Shown piece after piece: positions 9,069 through 17,965 of a stretch of 64,000 nucleotides of DNA. The notes under the pieces are model-generated. The model did not search any database. It was not told the DNA's origin and worked only from the letters and a program-made list of their open reading frames with translations. The first letter of the stretch is position 1. Each line of letters starts with the position of its first letter. The position numbers were made by a program, and so were the translations under genes. Origin of the DNA: Streptomyces sp. AC558_RSS880 (GTDB lineage: Bacteria > Actinomycetota > Actinomycetes > Streptomycetales > Streptomycetaceae); NCBI RefSeq assembly GCF_019049255.1, contig NZ_JAGMUJ010000150.1:1-64000 (forward strand). The letters run 5' to 3'.

Positions 9069-11509
9069 CCATGTCCGGGGTGGGGATCGCGGCGAAGCCG
9101 GCGCTGACCCTGGACGACTACGCCGAGCTCGCACGCACCGCGATGGACCCGGCCGTCTGGGACTTCATCGAGGGCGGCGCGGGCGGGGAGCGGACGCTCG
9201 CCGCCAATGTCCGGGCCTTCGACCGGGTGCGGTTGCGTCCGCGGGTGCTGTCCGGGGTGGCCGGTGCCGACACCTCCACCACGCTGCTCGGCCGCCGTTG
9301 GGCGGCGCCGCTGGGCATCGCGCCCATGGCCTATCACACCCTCGTCCACCCCGAGGGCGAGCTCGCCACGGTACGCGCCGCCGGTGCGTCGGGCCTGCCG
9401 ACCGTGGTGAGCACCTTCGCCGGGCAGCCTTTCGAGAAGCTGGCCGACGCCGCGTCGTCGCCGCTGTGGCTGCAGGTCTACTGCTTCCGCGACCGGGAGA
9501 CGACCCGGCGCCTCATCGAGCGCGCGCAGCAGGCCGGTTTCGAGGCCCTGGTCCTCACGGTCGACACGCCGCGGCTCGGCCGGCGTCTGCGTGACCTGCG
9601 CAACGACTTCCGGCTGCCGGCAGGCATCGTGCCCGCCAACCTCCCGTCCACCGGGGCCGACTACTCCTCCCCCGCCGATCACGGCCGTGCCGAGATCGAT
9701 CCCGCCCTGGACTGGTCCGTGGTGTCCTGGCTCAGGTCGGTCAGCACGCTGCCGGTCCTCCTCAAGGGGATCATGACGGCGGACGACGCGGTGCGGGCCG
9801 TCGAGGCGGGCGTGGACGGCGTCATCGTCTCCAACCACGGGGGCCGGCAGCTGGACGGCGGTCAGGGAACGCTGGACGTCATCAGCGAGATCACGTCCGC
9901 CGTGGCGGGCCGCTGCCCGGTGCTCATGGACGGCGGGATACGGCGCGGTACGGATGTCCTGGCCGCCCTCGCGCTGGGCGCCGACGCGGTGCTGGTGGGC
10001 CGGCCGGTGCTGCACGGCCTGGCGGCCGAGGGCAGCCAGGGCGTCGCCCGGGTGCTCGGCACTCTCGTCGACGAACTGGCGGAAGCGCTGGTACTCACCG
10101 GCACGCCCTCGGTCGCCGACGCCGCACCCCCGCTCCTGGAGGGGCACGCCGCCGTGTCCGCACGGCCGTCCGCGGCGAAGCCGGATCCGGAGCCCGAGCG
10201 GTCCCCGGCGGCCGGGCTGCGGAAGGAGGACCTGCACAGCAGCGTCTCCGCCCCCGTGCTGGACACGATGAACTTCCTCAACGAGATCACCGGGCGCTTC
10301 CCCGACGCGGTCTCCTTCGCGCCGGGCCGCCCGTACGAGGGATTCTTCGAGACGGAAGACGTCTTCACGCACATCCGCCGGTATCTGGACCACCTGCGGG
10401 AGAGCGGCGTCAGTGAGGACGGCGTCCGTACCGCCGTCTATCAGTACGGCCCGACCACCGGCCTGATCCGGGACCTGATCGCCGACTCGCTCCGCAAGGA
10501 CGAGGGCATCGACGTCCCGCCCGCTTCGATCGTGGTCACGGTCGGGGCCCAGGAGGCCATGCTGCTCACCCTGCGCGCGCTGTTCGCGGACCCGCGGGAC
10601 GTCCTGCTGGTCGCGAGCCCCTGTTACGTGGGGATCACCGGGGCCGCCGAACTGCTGGACATCCCGCTGACGGAGGTGGTGGAGCGGGAGGACGGGCTGT
10701 CGGTCGCCGATGTGGAGGCGGCGGTGCGGGCCGCACGGGACGAAGGGCGGCGGCCGCGCGCGTTCTACGTCGTGCCGGACCACTCGAACCCGTCGGGCAA
10801 CTCCCTGCCGCTGCGGACGCGTACCGAGCTGCTCGAACTGGCCGAACGGTACGGTCTGATCCTTCTGGAGGACACTCCGTACCGGTTGGTCAGCGCGGGC
10901 GAGCGGCTGCCGACGCTGAAGTCGCTGGACCGCGGGCGGCGTGTCGTGCATCTCGGCTCCTACTCCAAGACGGCCTTCCCGGGTGCCCGGATCGGCTTCG
11001 TGATCGCGGACCAGCGGGTTCGTGACGCCTCGGGCGCGACCAGCCTGCTCGCGGACGAGCTCGCGAAGATCAAGAGCATGGTGACGGTGAACACCCCGCC
11101 GCTGAGCCAGGCGGCGATCGCCGGCATGCTGCTCGCGTCCGACGGCCGTCTCTCGCAGCTCAACACCGGTCCCGCCGCACATTACGGCGACGCGCTGCGC
11201 GTCACACTCGAACAGCTCGCGCGCCGTTTCCCCGGGACCCGCCGGCACGAGTCCGGGGTGAGCTGGAACGAGCCCGACGGCGGGTTCTTCCTCACCGTCC
11301 GCGTGCCGTTCGTCGCGGACGACAGTGCGCTGTCGCGCTCCGCCCGGGAGCACGCCGTCATCTGGACACCGATGTCGTACTTCTATCCCCACGGCGGCGG
11401 TGACCACGCCATCCGGCTCTCCTTCAGCTCCCTGTCGCACGGCGAGATCGAGGAGGGCATCGCGCGGCTGGCGCGGTTCATCGAGTCGGAGACGGAGCGC
11501 GGGCGATGA
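9065..11509 (+). CDS. Fused 4-hydroxymandelate oxidase / 4-hydroxyphenylglycine aminotransferase (HmO-HpgT)
   Basis: About 814 aa if the GTG at 9065 (overlapping the hmaS stop) is used; an ATG at 9071 is the alternative. Residues 1-355 form an FMN-dependent alpha-hydroxy-acid oxidase with the SNHGGRQLDG catalytic segment and a GGIRRGTDV phosphate site, expected to oxidise 4-hydroxymandelate to 4-hydroxybenzoylformate. A low-complexity Pro/Ala linker of about 35 residues follows. Residues from about 390 are a class I PLP aminotransferase with the Schiff-base Lys in GSYSKTAFPGARIG, expected to make L-Hpg using Tyr or Phe as amino donor. No stop or start interrupts the linker, so both activities reside on one polypeptide. 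In the calcium-dependent antibiotic (CDA) cluster they are separate proteins. Confidence 0.92.
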   Translation: MTMSGVGIAAKPALTLDDYAELARTAMDPAVWDFIEGGAGGERTLAANVRAFDRVRLRPRVLSGVAGADTSTTLLGRRWAAPLGIAPMAYHTLVHPEGELATVRAAGASGLPTVVSTFAGQPFEKLADAASSPLWLQVYCFRDRETTRRLIERAQQAGFEALVLTVDTPRLGRRLRDLRNDFRLPAGIVPANLPSTGADYSSPADHGRAEIDPALDWSVVSWLRSVSTLPVLLKGIMTADDAVRAVEAGVDGVIVSNHGGRQLDGGQGTLDVISEITSAVAGRCPVLMDGGIRRGTDVLAALALGADAVLVGRPVLHGLAAEGSQGVARVLGTLVDELAEALVLTGTPSVADAAPPLLEGHAAVSARPSAAKPDPEPERSPAAGLRKEDLHSSVSAPVLDTMNFLNEITGRFPDAVSFAPGRPYEGFFETEDVFTHIRRYLDHLRESGVSEDGVRTAVYQYGPTTGLIRDLIADSLRKDEGIDVPPASIVVTVGAQEAMLLTLRALFADPRDVLLVASPCYVGITGAAELLDIPLTEVVEREDGLSVADVEAAVRAARDEGRRPRAFYVVPDHSNPSGNSLPLRTRTELLELAERYGLILLEDTPYRLVSAGERLPTLKSLDRGRRVVHLGSYSKTAFPGARIGFVIADQRVRDASGATSLLADELAKIKSMVTVNTPPLSQAAIAGMLLASDGRLSQLNTGPAAHYGDALRVTLEQLARRFPGTRRHESGVSWNEPDGGFFLTVRVPFVADDSALSRSAREHAVIWTPMSYFYPHGGGDHAIRLSFSSLSHGEIEEGIARLARFIESETERGR

Positions 11510-12618
11510 AGACCGCCAAGGTGATCGGAACCGGACTGATCGGGACGTCCATCGCGCTGGCCCTGACGAGGCGCGGCGTGAAGGTGTACCTGGACGACGA
11601 GGACACCACCGCCGCCAGAACCGCCGAGGCGATGGGCGCGGGGACCCTGGAGGTACCGCAGGGTCCGGTGGACCTCGCCGTGCTCTCCGTGCCGCCCACC
11701 GAGGTCGCCTCGCTCCTGGTGCGCGTCCAGCGTGCCGGGCTCGCCCGTGCGTACACCGACATCGCGAGCGTCAAGTCGCGGCCGCGCGACGAGATCCGTT
11801 CCGCCGGAGGGGATCCGGTCAGCTATGTCGGAGGCCATCCGCTGGCGAGCGAGGGACGGTCCAGTCCGCTGGCCGCCAGGCCCGATCTGTTCGAGGGCCG
11901 TTGGTGGGTGCTCACCCCGTCGGATCCCTACGACCAGACCGTGCTCAACCAGGTCCTGGAACTCGTCGCGCTCTGTGACGGAGTGCCGGTCATCATGGAC
12001 CCGGTGCGGCACGACCGCGCGGTCGCCCTCACCACGCACGCCCCGCATCTGGTGTCCACGCTCATGGCGGCGCGGCTGGTGGGCGCGCCGGACGACAGCG
12101 TCCGTATCTCCGGCCACGGGCTGCGGCATGTGACCCGTGTCGCCGCCGGGGATCCCGAGTTCTGGCGGGACGTCCTGGGCGCCAACGCCGATGCCGTGGC
12201 GGATGTCCTGGACGCGTACGCCGCCGATCTCAACGAGGCGGTGGGTGCGCTGCGTGGGCTGGGCAGCGCCGACCAGGAGGTTCGCGCCCGGGCCGCGGCC
12301 GACCTGGACGAACTGCTCAAGCGCGGCAACCGGGGGCACGCGCGGGTGGGGCACAGGCCCGGCGAGCCGCCGAGGGGCCTGGTGCCGGTGCCGGTGGTGG
12401 TCCCCGACCAGCCCGGTGCCCTGACCCGGCTGTTCGGCAGCATCAGCAGGGCCGGCATCGACATCGAGGACGTACGCATCGACCACACACCGGAACAGCC
12501 GCGCGGACTGATCGAGATCCTCGTCGACCGGCAGGCGGCACCCGGCCTCTCACGGCTGCTGAGCCTGGACGGATGGAGCATGCCCGACGCGGGGGTCCTG
12601 ACCGCCCCTCTGCGCTGA
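11506..12618 (+). CDS. Prephenate dehydrogenase with C-terminal ACT domain
   Basis: 370 aa. The N-terminal Rossmann segment (VIGTGLIGTSIALAL), the GGHPLASEGRSS loop and the conserved His in LTTHAPHLVS identify prephenate dehydrogenase, which makes 4-hydroxyphenylpyruvate from prephenate. The last about 80 residues (VVVPDQPGALTRLFGSISRAG) form an ACT domain, usually a site for amino acid feedback. ATG at 11506 overlaps the previous stop (ATGA). As the last of the Hpg genes it feeds HmaS and closes the Hpg cycle with HpgT. The gene is dedicated to the cluster by position. Confidence 0.93.
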   Translation: MKTAKVIGTGLIGTSIALALTRRGVKVYLDDEDTTAARTAEAMGAGTLEVPQGPVDLAVLSVPPTEVASLLVRVQRAGLARAYTDIASVKSRPRDEIRSAGGDPVSYVGGHPLASEGRSSPLAARPDLFEGRWWVLTPSDPYDQTVLNQVLELVALCDGVPVIMDPVRHDRAVALTTHAPHLVSTLMAARLVGAPDDSVRISGHGLRHVTRVAAGDPEFWRDVLGANADAVADVLDAYAADLNEAVGALRGLGSADQEVRARAAADLDELLKRGNRGHARVGHRPGEPPRGLVPVPVVVPDQPGALTRLFGSISRAGIDIEDVRIDHTPEQPRGLIEILVDRQAAPGLSRLLSLDGWSMPDAGVLTAPLR

Positions 12619-12799
12619 GTCGGCCGGTACGCATGACAGCTCGTCGCCCCCTCCCTTGAACCGGCTCCGCGCCGCGGCCAGGGTGTGGACGCGCACCTGG
12701 AACCGATCGTCGTCCCCACCACTCACCGATCCGCCCGCTTCCCGGGTGGTGTCGCACCGAAATCCCCTCCCGCCGAGGCGATCAGACCGAAGGACGGAC

Positions 12800-13021
12800 A
12801 TGTCTCCAGCGCTTCCCGGCAATACGCCGGAACGGCACCGCGTGGTGCTCTCCGGATGCGGCGTGGTGCCCCATGCCGGTATCAGTACTCCCGGATCCAC
12901 GACGGCCCGCACGACGGACGTGCGGAGCAACGGCCACGCCGGCCGCTCCGCCGTCGACGGGGACCGGCCGGCGGCCGGTCGCCACGGGGGTCCCCGCGTG
13001 CTGTGGCCGGCGGCGTCATGA
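12800..13021 (+). CDS. Small ORF, possible vestige of a ketosynthase N-terminus
   Basis: 73 codons from ATG at 12800, with GAAGGA seven bases upstream, to a TGA at 13019-13021 that overlaps the start of the hotdog gene (ATGA). Residues 11-30 (HRVVLSGCGVVPHAGIST) resemble the first beta strand of FabF-type ketosynthases (RRVVVTGxGVVSPxG); nothing downstream resembles a ketosynthase. The good ribosome site and the coupled stop suggest that it is translated, perhaps only to deliver ribosomes to the hotdog gene. It may be the remains of a deleted ketosynthase or a chance ORF. Confidence 0.4.
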   Translation: MSPALPGNTPERHRVVLSGCGVVPHAGISTPGSTTARTTDVRSNGHAGRSAVDGDRPAAGRHGGPRVLWPAAS

Positions 13022-13974
13022 GCGAGCCGTCGATGCCGCCGGCAGCGCCGGTCCAGGAGGCCGCGGGCCGGGCGGGCGCCCGGGTCGCGGCGCCCGGTAT
13101 CGGTCCGGTCTCGGCCGCCCCGGTCGTCGTCTCCCCGCGCGGCGACGACGGAAGCGCCGCGGTGCGGGTCGTGGTCTCGCCGGACGAGCCGGTGTTCGCC
13201 GGTCACTACCCGGACTTCCCGATCTTTCCCGGTGTGTGCGTGGTGGAGTGCGCGCACCGCGGCGCGCTGGCCACGGCACCGGAGCCGGTCGAACTGTCGG
13301 CGGTGCACTCCGCCCGGTTCACCGGCCCCGCGTTCCCGGGCGATGTCCTCGACTTCCACCTCAAGTGGCGCCGCAGGGACGGCGGCTGGCAGGTGTCCGC
13401 CACCGCCGTCACCGCGCGGGGCGACGCCGCGTCGATGCGCCTGCGGTACCGCAGCGCGGGCACGGAACCCGAAGCACCGGCCCCGCTCGCGGACGCCGTA
13501 CCCGTGCCCGACCGGGCGGAGGCCGGACTGCCCGAGGTGACGAGCCTGCTGCCGCACCGGTACCCGATGCTTCTGGTCGACCGCATCACGGCACTGCGGC
13601 CCGGTGAGCGGATCACCGCGGTCAAGGCGATCACGCACAACGAGCCCTGGTACGCGGGGCTCGCCCCCGGCCAGGATCTCGCCTATCCGGAGTCCCTGCT
13701 GGTCGAGTCCTGGGGCCAGTCGGCGGGGCTGCTCGCGTCGGCGGCGGCCCCGCAGGCCCGCGGTCAGGTGATGCTCTTCGGTTCGGTGTCGAACGCGGTC
13801 TTCCACCGCCCGGTGCTCCCCGGCGACCTGATCGAGCACCGCGTCACGCTCACCCGGTCGCTCGGCGATTCGGTGATCTTCGAAGGCGAAAGCCGGACCT
13901 GCGCGGGTCCGGTGATGTCCGTAGGACAGATGGTGATGGCCTTCCGGCCCGGTGACCATCTGCGCCCCTCTTGA
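13018..13974 (+). CDS. Double-hotdog FabA/FabZ-like 3-hydroxyacyl-ACP dehydratase family protein
   Basis: 318 aa from ATG at 13018. Two hotdog units are visible. The first (about 40-150) has HYPDFPIFPGVCVVE, which matches the FabZ HFPxxPxxPG strand. The second (about 175-315) begins LLPHRYPMLLVDRI, a FabZ signature, and has ITHNEPWYAG and YPESLLVESWGQSAG. In FabZ the catalytic pair is His (HFPG) and Glu (ESxAQ). Here the first unit keeps a His and the second keeps the Glu of VESWGQ, so one composite active site is possible. Its substrate is unknown; a dehydration on an acyl side chain or polyketide part of the product is plausible. The start has no strong ribosome site and probably depends on coupling to the small upstream ORF. 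Confidence 0.8.
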   Translation: MSEPSMPPAAPVQEAAGRAGARVAAPGIGPVSAAPVVVSPRGDDGSAAVRVVVSPDEPVFAGHYPDFPIFPGVCVVECAHRGALATAPEPVELSAVHSARFTGPAFPGDVLDFHLKWRRRDGGWQVSATAVTARGDAASMRLRYRSAGTEPEAPAPLADAVPVPDRAEAGLPEVTSLLPHRYPMLLVDRITALRPGERITAVKAITHNEPWYAGLAPGQDLAYPESLLVESWGQSAGLLASAAAPQARGQVMLFGSVSNAVFHRPVLPGDLIEHRVTLTRSLGDSVIFEGESRTCAGPVMSVGQMVMAFRPGDHLRPS

Positions 13975-14018
13975 GTGCCGCGTCGACGGCCGATGCCCGG
14001 ATGCGGGGAGAGAACACG

Positions 14019-15227
14019 ATGGAACAGCGGAAGATTTCCAAGTACTGGATGCTCACCGACGACTTCACCCAGAACCCGTATCCGGTGCTGGAGCGGGTCC
14101 GCGAGGAACAGCCGGTCTGTGAGCTGTCGCTCCCCGACGGCGGCCGCGCCTGGGTGGTGACCCGGCACGAGGACGCCAAGGCGGCCCTGTCGGATCCGCG
14201 GCTCAGCCGGGACATCAACGTGCACTTCGACCTGGTCTCCCGGCTGACCGGCACCACCCTGACGCCGCCCCCGGAGCACGCCAACCACCTGGCGAATCTC
14301 GAACCGCCGCGGCACACCCCGCTGCGCAAGGCGATCAGTTCGGCGTTCACCCCCCGGCGGGCGGACGCGCTGCGGCCGCAGATCGAGACCGTCGCGGACG
14401 AGCTGCTCGACCAGATGGCCGGAGCCGGGGGCGCCGATCTCATCGCCGCGTACGCCGATCCGCTGCCGGTGATCGTCATCGCCACGCTGATGGGTGTGCC
14501 GGCCGCGGCCTGGCCCGACTTCCTGCGCTGGTCGACGCAGCTGCGCGCGGTGCAGGCGACCGATCCCGCGGCGGACGGCACCGTCAAGGAACTCTCCTCC
14601 TACATGTCGGCGCTCATCGCCGAGAAGGAGCGCGAGCCCGGCGACGACCTGATCTCGGCTCTCATCCACGCCGCCCCGGACCGCAGGCTGACCGGTACGG
14701 AGATCCTCTCCACCAGCTTCGCGCTGATGACCGGGGGCAACGACACGACGGCCAGCCTCCTGGGCGGGGTGCTCCACGCCCTCCTCACCCACCCCGAGGA
14801 ACGGGCCGAGCTGCTGGCCGTGCCCGGCCGCTGGGTGGCGGAGATGGACGAGCTGATCCGCTATGTCAGCCCCATCACCAACACACTGCAGCGCGTCACC
14901 CTGGAACCGGTGGAGATCGGCGGTGTGACCATTCCGGCCGACGAGGTCGTGATCATTTCCGTGATCTCGACCAACCGTGACCGGTGCCCCTTCCCGGAGC
15001 GGCCGGACGAGCTGGACCTCAAGCGGCCCAAGCCCGCCCACCTCAGCTTCGGCCACGGCATCCACTACTGCTCGGGGGCACACCTGGCGAAGCTGATGAC
15101 GGAGGTGGCGGTGCGTCGCTTCTTCGAGCGGTTCCCCGACGCCCGGTTGGCCGTGGCTCCGTCCGCTCTCCGCCACACGCAGAGCATGGTCGTACGCCCG
15201 TGGGAGTCGCTGCCCGTGGTGTGGTGA
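14019..15227 (+). CDS. Cytochrome P450
   Basis: 402 aa, bacterial class I P450. The heme loop FGHGIHYCSG is intact, the I-helix reads TGGNDTTAS and the K-helix ELIRYVSP carries the ExxR pair. ATG at 14019 is preceded by GGGGAGAG at good distance and is preferred over a TTG at 13971 that overlaps the hotdog stop. A free ferredoxin and reductase are not encoded nearby. In this cluster it may hydroxylate a carrier-bound aromatic amino acid or tailor the peptide; the sequence alone does not decide. It is the last gene before a strong convergent terminator. Confidence 0.93.
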   Translation: MEQRKISKYWMLTDDFTQNPYPVLERVREEQPVCELSLPDGGRAWVVTRHEDAKAALSDPRLSRDINVHFDLVSRLTGTTLTPPPEHANHLANLEPPRHTPLRKAISSAFTPRRADALRPQIETVADELLDQMAGAGGADLIAAYADPLPVIVIATLMGVPAAAWPDFLRWSTQLRAVQATDPAADGTVKELSSYMSALIAEKEREPGDDLISALIHAAPDRRLTGTEILSTSFALMTGGNDTTASLLGGVLHALLTHPEERAELLAVPGRWVAEMDELIRYVSPITNTLQRVTLEPVEIGGVTIPADEVVIISVISTNRDRCPFPERPDELDLKRPKPAHLSFGHGIHYCSGAHLAKLMTEVAVRRFFERFPDARLAVAPSALRHTQSMVVRPWESLPVVW

Positions 15228-15259
15228 AAGGCGCCGCGGACGCGCCCTCACCGAGGGGT

Positions 15260-15296
15260 TCCCGCCCCCGGCCGGTGTTCCCGGCCGGGGGCGGGA
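15260..15296. terminator. Bidirectional hairpin between convergent P450 and kinase genes
   Basis: A perfect 16-bp inverted repeat (15260-15275 with 15281-15296) around a 5-base loop, almost all G and C. There is no U tract, as is common in Streptomyces. It sits between two convergent genes, so it can end both transcripts. Confidence 0.75.
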
Positions 15297-15321
15297 CCGT
15301 TCCCGGCCCGTGCGGTGCGGC

Positions 15322-17274
15322 TCAGCGCTGGGCCCGGAAGATGACGTACAGCATCCGCAGGCACAGCACACCGCTGAAGACGAGCAGGTGGTAGCCGATG
15401 ACCTCGAAGAGACGGATCGACTCGGTGACCATGGGGCCGCCCGTGGCGTGCATCAGGATCACCGCCATCAGCCCGGCGGTGCCCGCGAGGACGGTGAGCA
15501 GGATCTCGTGGACCAGCACACGGAGGTAACGGCGGTCGCGGCTGTCCGCGAGCACCCGGACGTTGACCGACAGCCGGCCCTCCTCCAGGGCGCTGGTGAC
15601 CCGGTCGAGCCTGCGCGGCAGGCGCCGCAGCGCGGACAGGGCGGAGTACAGCTCGCTCTCCAGCGGAGCGCCGACGGAGGCGAAGCCGCCCGCCCGTGCG
15701 CCGCCCCGGTCGTCGGACGCCCAGGCCCGGGACTCCGCCACGATGTCGAAGCCCGGCGACAGCCGGGTCAGTGTCCCCTCCAGCGTCGCCAGCGCGCGGA
15801 ACACCGCGGCGACCTCGGGCGGAATGCCGAGACCGTGCGCGGAGACCAGCCGGAAGAGATCGACGAACACCTTGACGTCCGGGGCGGAACCGGTGCTGAA
15901 GTGGCGTGCCATGAACCGGCCCAGGGCACGCTCCAGCCCCTGCTCGTCGATCTCCTCCGGCCGGGTGATCAGGTCCAGCAACGCGTCCCGCAGGGCCGCC
16001 GAGTCCGCGTGGTGCACCGCCATGAGGAAGCGCCGCAGCGCGGACCGTACCTGACCGTCGAGGCGGCCGACGGAGCCGAAGTCGATCAGTCCTATCCGTC
16101 CGTCGTCCAGCAGCAGGATGTTGCCGGGGTGCGGGTCGGCGTGGAACGTGCCGTCGACCAGGACCTGCGTCAGCAGGCTGCCGAGCAAGGAGCGTGCCAG
16201 GTCAGCGCGTTCCTCCTCGGACCCGGCGAGCTCGGTGCCGCCCGCGCCGATGGGCAGGCCGGGCAACTGTTCCAGGACCAGGACGAGTTCGCCGCTCAGG
16301 TCGTCGACCGCGCCCGGGATGATCACGGAGGGGCCGGCGTCGCGCTGTGCCCAGGCGGCCCGGACGGTGGCCAGGTTGCGTGCCTCCACGCGGAAGTCGA
16401 GCTCTTCCCGTACGGACCCGGCGAATCCTTCGGCCAGTTCGACGACTCCGAGGTCACGGGCCCAACGGGCGCGCCGGTCGAGCATGCGCGCCATGCGGCA
16501 GATGATGTCCAGGTCCCGCTCGATGCCCGCGCGCACTCCGGGGCGCTGCACCTTGACCACGACGTTCTCACCGGAGTGCAGCCGGGCCAGGTGGACCTGC
16601 GCGATGGACGCCGCGGCGAGGGGCTCGTGCTCGAAGTGGGCGAAGACGTCCTCCGGAGGCCTGCCGAACTCCTCGTGCAACTGTGCCGCGATGCGCTCGG
16701 GGCACTCCGGACGCACCTGGTACTGCAGCCGGCTCAGTTCCGCGATGAACTCCGGCGACAGCAGGTCGTGCCGGGTCGACAGCACCTGTCCGAGCTTGAC
16801 GAAGGTCGGCCCGCCCTCTTCCAGCGCCCGTCGCAGTGGTTTGGCGAGACGGGCGCTGCCCGGCGCCTTCCCCTTTCCCGATCGATCGCCCCGGCCGCGC
16901 AGGTACGGGCTCAGGCCGTGCCGCACCGCGATACCGCTGATCTGTGAGTAGCGGCGGATCCTGGCGATGCGGGAGCGGATCGTGCGGAGCCGGCCGGCAC
17001 CGGACGCGCTGGGCACGACCATCTCGGACACGACCAGGAACACCATGGCCAGCATCAGCGCGATGCCCATCTGCACGCCCATCAGCAGCCCTTGGCGCTC
17101 CGGGGTACGGATGAGGGTGCTGGCCAGAGAGATCCCCCCGGTCGCCACGCCCCCCGTCAGAACGGTCCTGGTGATGCCCACCTGGATTCCGAGCAGCCTG
17201 CGCGCTATCACCGGGAAGACCACGAGGAAGAACGCGAAACTGGCCGCCACGAGGACAGCGATTCCCACGATCAT
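15322..17274 (-). CDS. ABC1/UbiB-family (AarF) atypical kinase, membrane anchored
   Basis: 650 aa from ATG at 17274, preferred to ATG at 17280 because GAGGG lies six bases upstream of the former. An N-terminal region with three hydrophobic helices (about 1-100) precedes the ABC1 core, with its KxGQ-type motif (FVKLGQVLSTRHDL), an Ala-rich loop (AAASIAQVHLA), the VKVQRPGV lysine and the catalytic HADPHPGNI / LIDFGSVG segment. Two more membrane helices end the protein. The family is tied to quinone biosynthesis and lipid metabolism and has ATPase or kinase activity, but no direct role is known in peptide synthesis. Its placement between Hpg genes and MbtH may be incidental or may point to membrane-associated supply or resistance. 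Confidence 0.85.
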   Translation of the reverse strand: MIVGIAVLVAASFAFFLVVFPVIARRLLGIQVGITRTVLTGGVATGGISLASTLIRTPERQGLLMGVQMGIALMLAMVFLVVSEMVVPSASGAGRLRTIRSRIARIRRYSQISGIAVRHGLSPYLRGRGDRSGKGKAPGSARLAKPLRRALEEGGPTFVKLGQVLSTRHDLLSPEFIAELSRLQYQVRPECPERIAAQLHEEFGRPPEDVFAHFEHEPLAAASIAQVHLARLHSGENVVVKVQRPGVRAGIERDLDIICRMARMLDRRARWARDLGVVELAEGFAGSVREELDFRVEARNLATVRAAWAQRDAGPSVIIPGAVDDLSGELVLVLEQLPGLPIGAGGTELAGSEEERADLARSLLGSLLTQVLVDGTFHADPHPGNILLLDDGRIGLIDFGSVGRLDGQVRSALRRFLMAVHHADSAALRDALLDLITRPEEIDEQGLERALGRFMARHFSTGSAPDVKVFVDLFRLVSAHGLGIPPEVAAVFRALATLEGTLTRLSPGFDIVAESRAWASDDRGGARAGGFASVGAPLESELYSALSALRRLPRRLDRVTSALEEGRLSVNVRVLADSRDRRYLRVLVHEILLTVLAGTAGLMAVILMHATGGPMVTESIRLFEVIGYHLLVFSGVLCLRMLYVIFRAQR

Positions 17275-17366
17275 GTACATCCCTCAATGAAGTAGGGAGC
17301 TGTCAGGAAACGGAAAGAGAGCCCGGAGCCGGGAACGGCTCCGGGCTTCGCGAGGCGGCAGGACGG

Positions 17367-17573
17367 TTATCCCATGGCCTCGATGAGGCTCTTGGGGCGC
17401 ATGTCGGTCCAGTTGGCCTCCACGTAGTCGAGGCACGCCTTGCGGGTGTCCTGACCGAACACGGTGGTCCAGCCGGCCGGGACCTCGGCGAAGGCCGGCC
17501 AGAGGGAGTGCTGCAGCTCGTCATTGACCAGGACGTAGTACTGCGCGCTGTCGTCCTCGAACGGGTTGCTCAT
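17367..17573 (-). CDS. MbtH-like protein
   Basis: 68 aa, the usual MbtH length. Conserved features seen are the NPFEDD N-terminus, YYVLVNDELQHSLWP, the second Trp in VPAGWTTVFG, and the third Trp with NWTDMRPKSL. MbtH proteins bind adenylation domains and are needed for their folding and activity. ATG at 17573 follows GGAAGG. It is probably cotranscribed with the kinase gene 92 bases downstream and is likely to serve the NRPSs on both strands. Confidence 0.97.
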   Translation of the reverse strand: MSNPFEDDSAQYYVLVNDELQHSLWPAFAEVPAGWTTVFGQDTRKACLDYVEANWTDMRPKSLIEAMG

Positions 17574-17965
17574 GATGCGGTACCTTCCCTGCGGGTCGTA
17601 GCAGTGGTTACGTCGGTGGAGGGGCGGCGGCCCGGGCGGCCCGGACCGCCGCGGCAGAGCCGGCTACGCCCGTCCCGGTCGGTTTCCCGGTCTCGGTGAC
17701 CGGTGCCCGTACCGGATCATTCAGCCCCCTCGTCACCCTGATCATTTCCGGCCGCAATGGCGAACTCGGTCGGAGTATTTCTACGAGACGGGAGTCGTCA
17801 CCGACAAGGTCGGTTGCATAAAGCTGCCAGCCGCCCCGCCCACGGCACGGTGCTCCGCGGGGCCGCACGCGGCCTCGAGGTCCGTGCCCGGACCGGGACG
17901 TGGACGGAGGCGGACGGGCCCGGAACCGGTCGTCCGGTTCCGGGCCGTCGCGTACGGGGCGCGAC
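17574..17965. other. Intergenic region, no gene seen
   Basis: 392 bp between the mbtH gene and the tendamistat-like gene, both on the minus strand. Frames across it have no ribosome site, atypical composition or no recognisable content. It should hold the mbtH promoter. The stretch 17716-17815 (about gatcatttcc to cggttgcat) is clearly AT-richer than its surroundings and is the best place for it. Confidence 0.5.

Noticed and set aside
12685..13017. Long N-terminal extension of the double-hotdog protein
   Set aside because: The extension is Arg/Gly rich and non-homologous, and overlaps a better small ORF in another frame.
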